Below, in pieces: positions 63,101-64,000 of a DNA stretch of 64,000 nucleotides. The number at the start of each line of letters is the position of its first letter. Within the stretch, counting starts at the first letter, position 1. The DNA is taken from positions 21,036,356 to 21,100,355 of the forward strand of contig NC_089273.1 in assembly GCF_963678975.1 (NCBI RefSeq). The letters run 5' to 3'. Made by a program: the position numbers and the translations under genes. The stretch comes from Dysidea avara. Lineage: Eukaryota; Porifera; Demospongiae; Dictyoceratida; Dysideidae. A model generated the notes under the pieces. The model was given only the letters and a program-made list of their open reading frames with translations. It was not told the origin of the DNA and did not search any database.

Positions 63101-63742
63101 CCCAGACGCCTGATGATAAACATCTTGTTACAGCTGGACCCAGCATGCTATAACCTAGATTGCATGTGAAAGTTGCCTCATTGCCTTCAAACAAGTCCAT
63201 ATATGTAACGCTCCCATTTAATGGTTTCTCCAAGGCTGGACAAAGCCCTAAAAAAAAACCTAAATTGACTGTAGAATTTCAATACACAGATCTAGACTTA
63301 TTGTGCTGTTGCACTAAAGTAATTCATGTTTTCCTGCAATTTAAATGAAATAATCATGATATGAGAAATATGAGTTAATTATAACAAAGTACACTGTACA
63401 CAATGTATGAGTTAAGACAAGTACATAATATTATATACATAAATTTATATCACTGCTATTCTTATTCCACATCCTTCAGCCTTGCGTGGTAAAGCCTTAA
63501 TAAATAAATGAATGAATGAACATCTACTGTTTGTATATTGATTGAGTGTGCATAATATACTTAACACTAACGTTTGCATTGTGGTGGAGAATTAGTCCAA
63601 GTAGAATCCACTTGACATGATGTGCTAGTCTTTCCAATCAACTTGTAGCCAGCATAACAGGAATATTTTATCTTACTAAAAGCTGTAAAATTAGTGCTAT
63701 CAATGTAGCCATTTGATGGACTGGTCAAACTTGGGCAAGTTA
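50928..63742 (-). CDS. Multi-sushi (CCP) domain extracellular protein, 3' part of gene
   Basis: Join on the minus strand of 63742-63572, 63247-63077, 60716-60546, 55854-55681, 55633-55463, 54633-54460, 54404-54237, 53711-53626, 51601-51499 and 51106-50928. Each exon encodes one sushi/complement control domain of about 57 residues (four Cys, NG after the second position, YxC, a late Trp, PxC). The exception is one domain split over two exons, giving nine domains. Domain-bounding introns are phase 1, the usual arrangement for shuffled CCP modules. The chain ends at TAA 50930-50928 directly after the last domain, with no membrane segment or GPI-type tail in this exon, so this isoform looks secreted. 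The 5' end, including any signal peptide, lies beyond the right edge. Such proteins act in adhesion, recognition or complement-like control; which of these applies cannot be told here. Confidence 0.88.
51499..51601 (-). CDS. Sushi exon 8b, second half of a split domain
   Basis: 103 bp, entering at phase 0 and leaving at phase 1: IARYRCNSQYFLVGNRTRNC, then GGIWSDTDPIC. The acceptor ttttactacag fixes the start. It completes the Cys pattern begun in the exon at 53626-53711. Confidence 0.78.
52986..53597. mobile_element. TGTGAC-terminus element, family 4
   Basis: Starts tgtgacctaaatttagaaaa and ends ttctaaaattaggtcacat. It lies in the intron that splits a sushi domain. Confidence 0.65.
53626..53711 (-). 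CDS. Sushi exon 8a, first half of a split domain
   Basis: 86 bp, entering at phase 1 and leaving at phase 0: QCSSPSAVPNGVVSVYTLPS up to DVK. It holds only the first Cys and the PNG turn. The other half is at 51499-51601, across a 2.0-kb intron that contains a TIR element. Confidence 0.75.
53940..54187. mobile_element. Partial TGTGAC family 2 copy
   Basis: The right end gctttagctcagcgggtcac is a diverged family 2 terminus; the interior aaggctgaaactt also matches. The left end is missing. Confidence 0.45.
54237..54404 (-). CDS. Sushi exon 7 of window
   Basis: 56 codons: DCGLPPAIKSGTVVV, then ADYSCDNGFTIDR and KWVGTIPIC. Acceptor ccctag, donor GTA|gtaagg. Confidence 0.9.
54460..54633 (-). CDS. 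Sushi exon 6 of window
   Basis: 58 codons: VIQCPRITALHNGSVTVSDR, then TYSCHGGYLLFGPA and GNWTENTPTC. Following intron is 55 bp. Confidence 0.9.
54800..54975. mobile_element. Palindromic MITE, second copy
   Basis: Same arms as the element at 44135 (aaagggtgtggcaccc, cactcgcgag), more diverged. Located in a sushi-gene intron. Confidence 0.6.
55463..55633 (-). CDS. Sushi exon 5 of window
   Basis: 57 codons: NCDIPPPSTDNGSVTVLVYN, then ANYSCDSNYVMEG and GSWSGIIPKC. Related to the exon at 54237-54404. Confidence 0.9.
55681..55854 (-). CDS. Sushi exon 4 of window
   Basis: 58 codons: VIRCPRSTPLLNGDVVVLDR, then NYSCHSEYILFGPS and GTWTGNAPVC. The following intron is only 47 bp. Closely related to the exon at 54460-54633. 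Confidence 0.9.
56121..56263 (+). repeat. 5' LTR
   Basis: 143 bp, starts TGTACTATA and ends CTTTACA; very short for a Ty3/gypsy LTR. It matches the 3' LTR except at 56181. Confidence 0.97.
56264..56278 (+). other. Primer binding site (tRNA-Leu type)
   Basis: TGGTGTCAGAAGTGG follows the 5' LTR directly. It is complementary to the CCA-bearing 3' end expected for a eukaryotic tRNA-Leu(CAA); the tRNA identity is from recalled tRNA sequence, not from this window. Confidence 0.75.
56300..58870 (+). CDS. Gag-Pol polyprotein of the Ty3/gypsy element, RT-deleted and interrupted by TGA
   Basis: 856 residues in one frame. Gag lies at about 1-280, with zinc knuckles at 218-230 (CX2CX3HX4C) and 237-250 (CX2CX4HX4C). 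Protease follows with DTGS at 307-310, and the RT begins near 412. RT motif A (KLDANHGYWQI, Asp 517) is present. The sequence then passes directly to MPAPSDKKGVERLLG, which in the family lies after the catalytic YxDD and thumb, so about 110-120 residues are missing without loss of frame. RNase H has D610, E647 and D672. The frame stops at TGA 58868-58870 inside the integrase zinc finger (HASH seen, C..C after the stop). This protein cannot polymerise DNA; any mobility would need enzyme supplied in trans. Confidence 0.93.
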   Translation: MENLKPPNELDLSPNGRTTVAEKWCQWKQTMQLFIDLTMSKNTEKEKCSAFLYTIGQAGRDVYNTMTLREEEVDKIDILFSKFEAYCKPKQNVTIERYHFNTRAQGEEETIDQYVTELRLIAKNCGYGDLEDQLVRDRIVCGTNSEEVRQRLLRIDDLSLQKAISVCRVDAESRKSSKYIAETSGEVFGLRSSNKPHRFRREVTKDTKKFTEGPRRPCGCCGLVHNRKQCPAYGKRCHKCNKLNHFSKYCRSSNRTTDAIEQCEDPTDSDDAESLFIDAIKNDTELTLSDCYTTLQVEGSAVKFKVDTGSQVNILPLRLYRKLKTQPPLTKSSTKLSGYSGGNLKVVGCSRITCQQRPLLFYVVDTTQDPILGLAASQNLGIVKIVLNIAHDTKHPVAQFPKLFKGLGCLKTPYHIQTDSSITPVVNPPRNQPVAIRDRLKNTLDDMEKMGVVRRVDGPTDWVNSLVVVEKPKTKKLRVCLDPRHLNNAIHREHFQLPTLEDITTRLSGASIFSKLDANHGYWQIPIKDMPAPSDKKGVERLLGTINYLAKFIPNMSTITQPVRSLLKSDIIFEWKESQEKAFQEIKEVLSKHPVLAYFDVTKPVTISCDASQSGLGAVILQDSKPIAYASRALTDTETRYAQIEKELLAVVFAFHRFHQYVYGKDVIVESDHKPLEAITRKQLSAAPPRLQRMLLQLQRYSFSLVYKPGKEMTLADTLSRAYLEDEPNSDNLSEDLICAVNMVLNNLPVSDAKLKAIQQATRADPVMTKLQSVIRLGWPNNRVEVPQCLRAYWNFREELSEANGIILKGERIVIPTSLRKEMLEKIHASHMGIVKCKRRAKDVLFWPGMGRDIEE
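58871..59845 (+). pseudogene. Integrase part of the same polyprotein, after an in-frame stop
   Basis: Continues in the same frame as the upstream Gag-Pol: IATCETCSQHQ supplies the two Cys of the HHCC zinc finger, then Met at 58925. Counting from that Met, the core has D17, D70 and E106, a perfect D,D-35-E. A C-terminal basic domain with KWVPGTV and RSYIVRVPGG follows, then an acidic tail; stop TAA 59843-59845. Only one TGA separates it from the upstream part, so it is either a point nonsense mutation or a readthrough site. Confidence 0.88.
59881..59893 (+). other. Polypurine tract
   Basis: tagtagggggagt sits immediately before the 3' LTR, the position of the plus-strand primer. Confidence 0.75.
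59894..60036 (+). repeat. 3' LTR
   Basis: 143 bp; one mismatch with the 5' LTR (C at 59954). It is followed by the gatag target duplication. Confidence 0.97.
60546..60716 (-). CDS. Sushi exon 3 of window
   Basis: 57 codons: PCVDPPLIANGQVII, then ATYSCNDHFKLVG, CQTNSQWSGRAPKC. Donor AAAC|gtatgt. It is followed in the transcript by a 4.7-kb intron that contains the LTR retrotransposon. Confidence 0.88.
60901..61547. mobile_element. TGTGAC-terminus element, family 2, copy b
   Basis: Starts tatgtgactttctcagcgaa and ends ttgctgagacagtcacata. In a sushi-gene intron. A partial third copy ends at 54187. Confidence 0.7.
61745..62336. mobile_element. TGTGAC-terminus element, family 1, copy c
   Basis: Ends atatgtgactggatctgc and gcagatctggtcacatat. 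In an intron of the sushi gene. Confidence 0.7.
63077..63247 (-). CDS. Sushi exon 2 of window
   Basis: 57 codons: LCPALEKPLNGSVTY, then TFTCNLGYSMLG, CLSSGVWDSSPPTC. Acceptor follows a T9 run and ag; donor TATA|gtgagt. Confidence 0.88.
63572..63742 (-). CDS. Sushi exon 1 of window
   Basis: 57 codons, phase 1 in and out: TCPSLTSPSNGYIDSTNFTA, then YSCYAGYKL and WTNSPPQC. Acceptor ttctttag, donor AAAC|gttagt. Confidence 0.85.
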
Positions 63743-63900
63743 CTAAAGAAGAAATATGCAAAGAATGTAACATGAATACATATCATAATACACATGTGGG
63801 AACTTAAACAACAAATTTACACATAATATTATGTATGTATATTTGGTCAGGGTACACACTAAAGTGTACATACCAAGCAGACAGTTATAGTATCTACACA

Positions 63901-64000
63901 AGTACACAGTAGGGATATAACACTTCTTATTGTTTTACTCTGATTTAATATCATGGACTACTCCAGCTTGTTTCAGTACTTTTTATCGATGTGCTATGGT
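63901..64000. repeat. Foldback element FB1, right arm at window edge
   Basis: Right hairpin arm only (agtagggatataacacttct, then gatgtgctatggt); cut by the end of the window or truncated. Confidence 0.6.

Overview
The window is nuclear DNA from an early-branching animal. Genes are split by spliceosomal introns (some only about 47-55 bp), the DNA is AT-rich, and the intergenic and intronic space is packed with non-autonomous DNA transposons. The recognisable genes are animal-type: a NUMB-type PTB adaptor, a chondroitin N-acetylgalactosaminyltransferase, a METTL4 adenine methyltransferase and a multi-sushi extracellular protein. A sponge (demosponge) is my best guess; the species is an inference and cannot be proved from this sequence alone.

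Layout. 1-21 kb: no convincing gene. This part is a mosaic of hairpin and TIR elements, SINE-like pieces, a 47-unit TG microsatellite, a hAT element with an exact 8-bp target duplication and a piggyBac-like element with TTAA ends. 21.7-22.8 kb: METTL4, minus strand, with its catalytic exon but without its C-terminal exon(s). 23-32 kb: mostly repeats, including mariner-like 188/189-bp MITEs, a TA-flanked element, a hAT-like element and a 65-unit AC microsatellite. 32.2-33.8 kb: CSGALNACT, plus strand, coding sequence in one exon. 34.1-47.5 kb: NUMB homologue, plus strand, eight coding exons all joined at phase 0, about 506 residues. 47.6-50.9 kb: repeats, including a hAT MITE nested in another repeat. 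50.9-63.7 kb: the 3' part of a minus-strand gene encoding at least nine sushi/CCP domains. It ends at a stop codon at 50928 and continues beyond the right edge. One of its introns holds a complete-looking but defective Ty3/gypsy retrotransposon (56121-60036) in antisense orientation.

The four genes do not form a pathway. CSGALNACT works in the Golgi on glycosaminoglycans, the sushi protein is extracellular, NUMB links endocytosis to cell-fate signalling, and METTL4 methylates adenine in nucleic acid. The most noteworthy points are: the LTR element, whose LTRs differ at one of 143 bases although its reverse transcriptase lacks the catalytic YxDD region; the NUMB tail, which carries repeated DPW/NPW motifs; a palindromic MITE that begins a few bases after a NUMB splice donor; a sushi domain split by a phase-0 intron; and a short motif (GACTGYTCTATTAGAGTAT) scattered through the window in both orientations.
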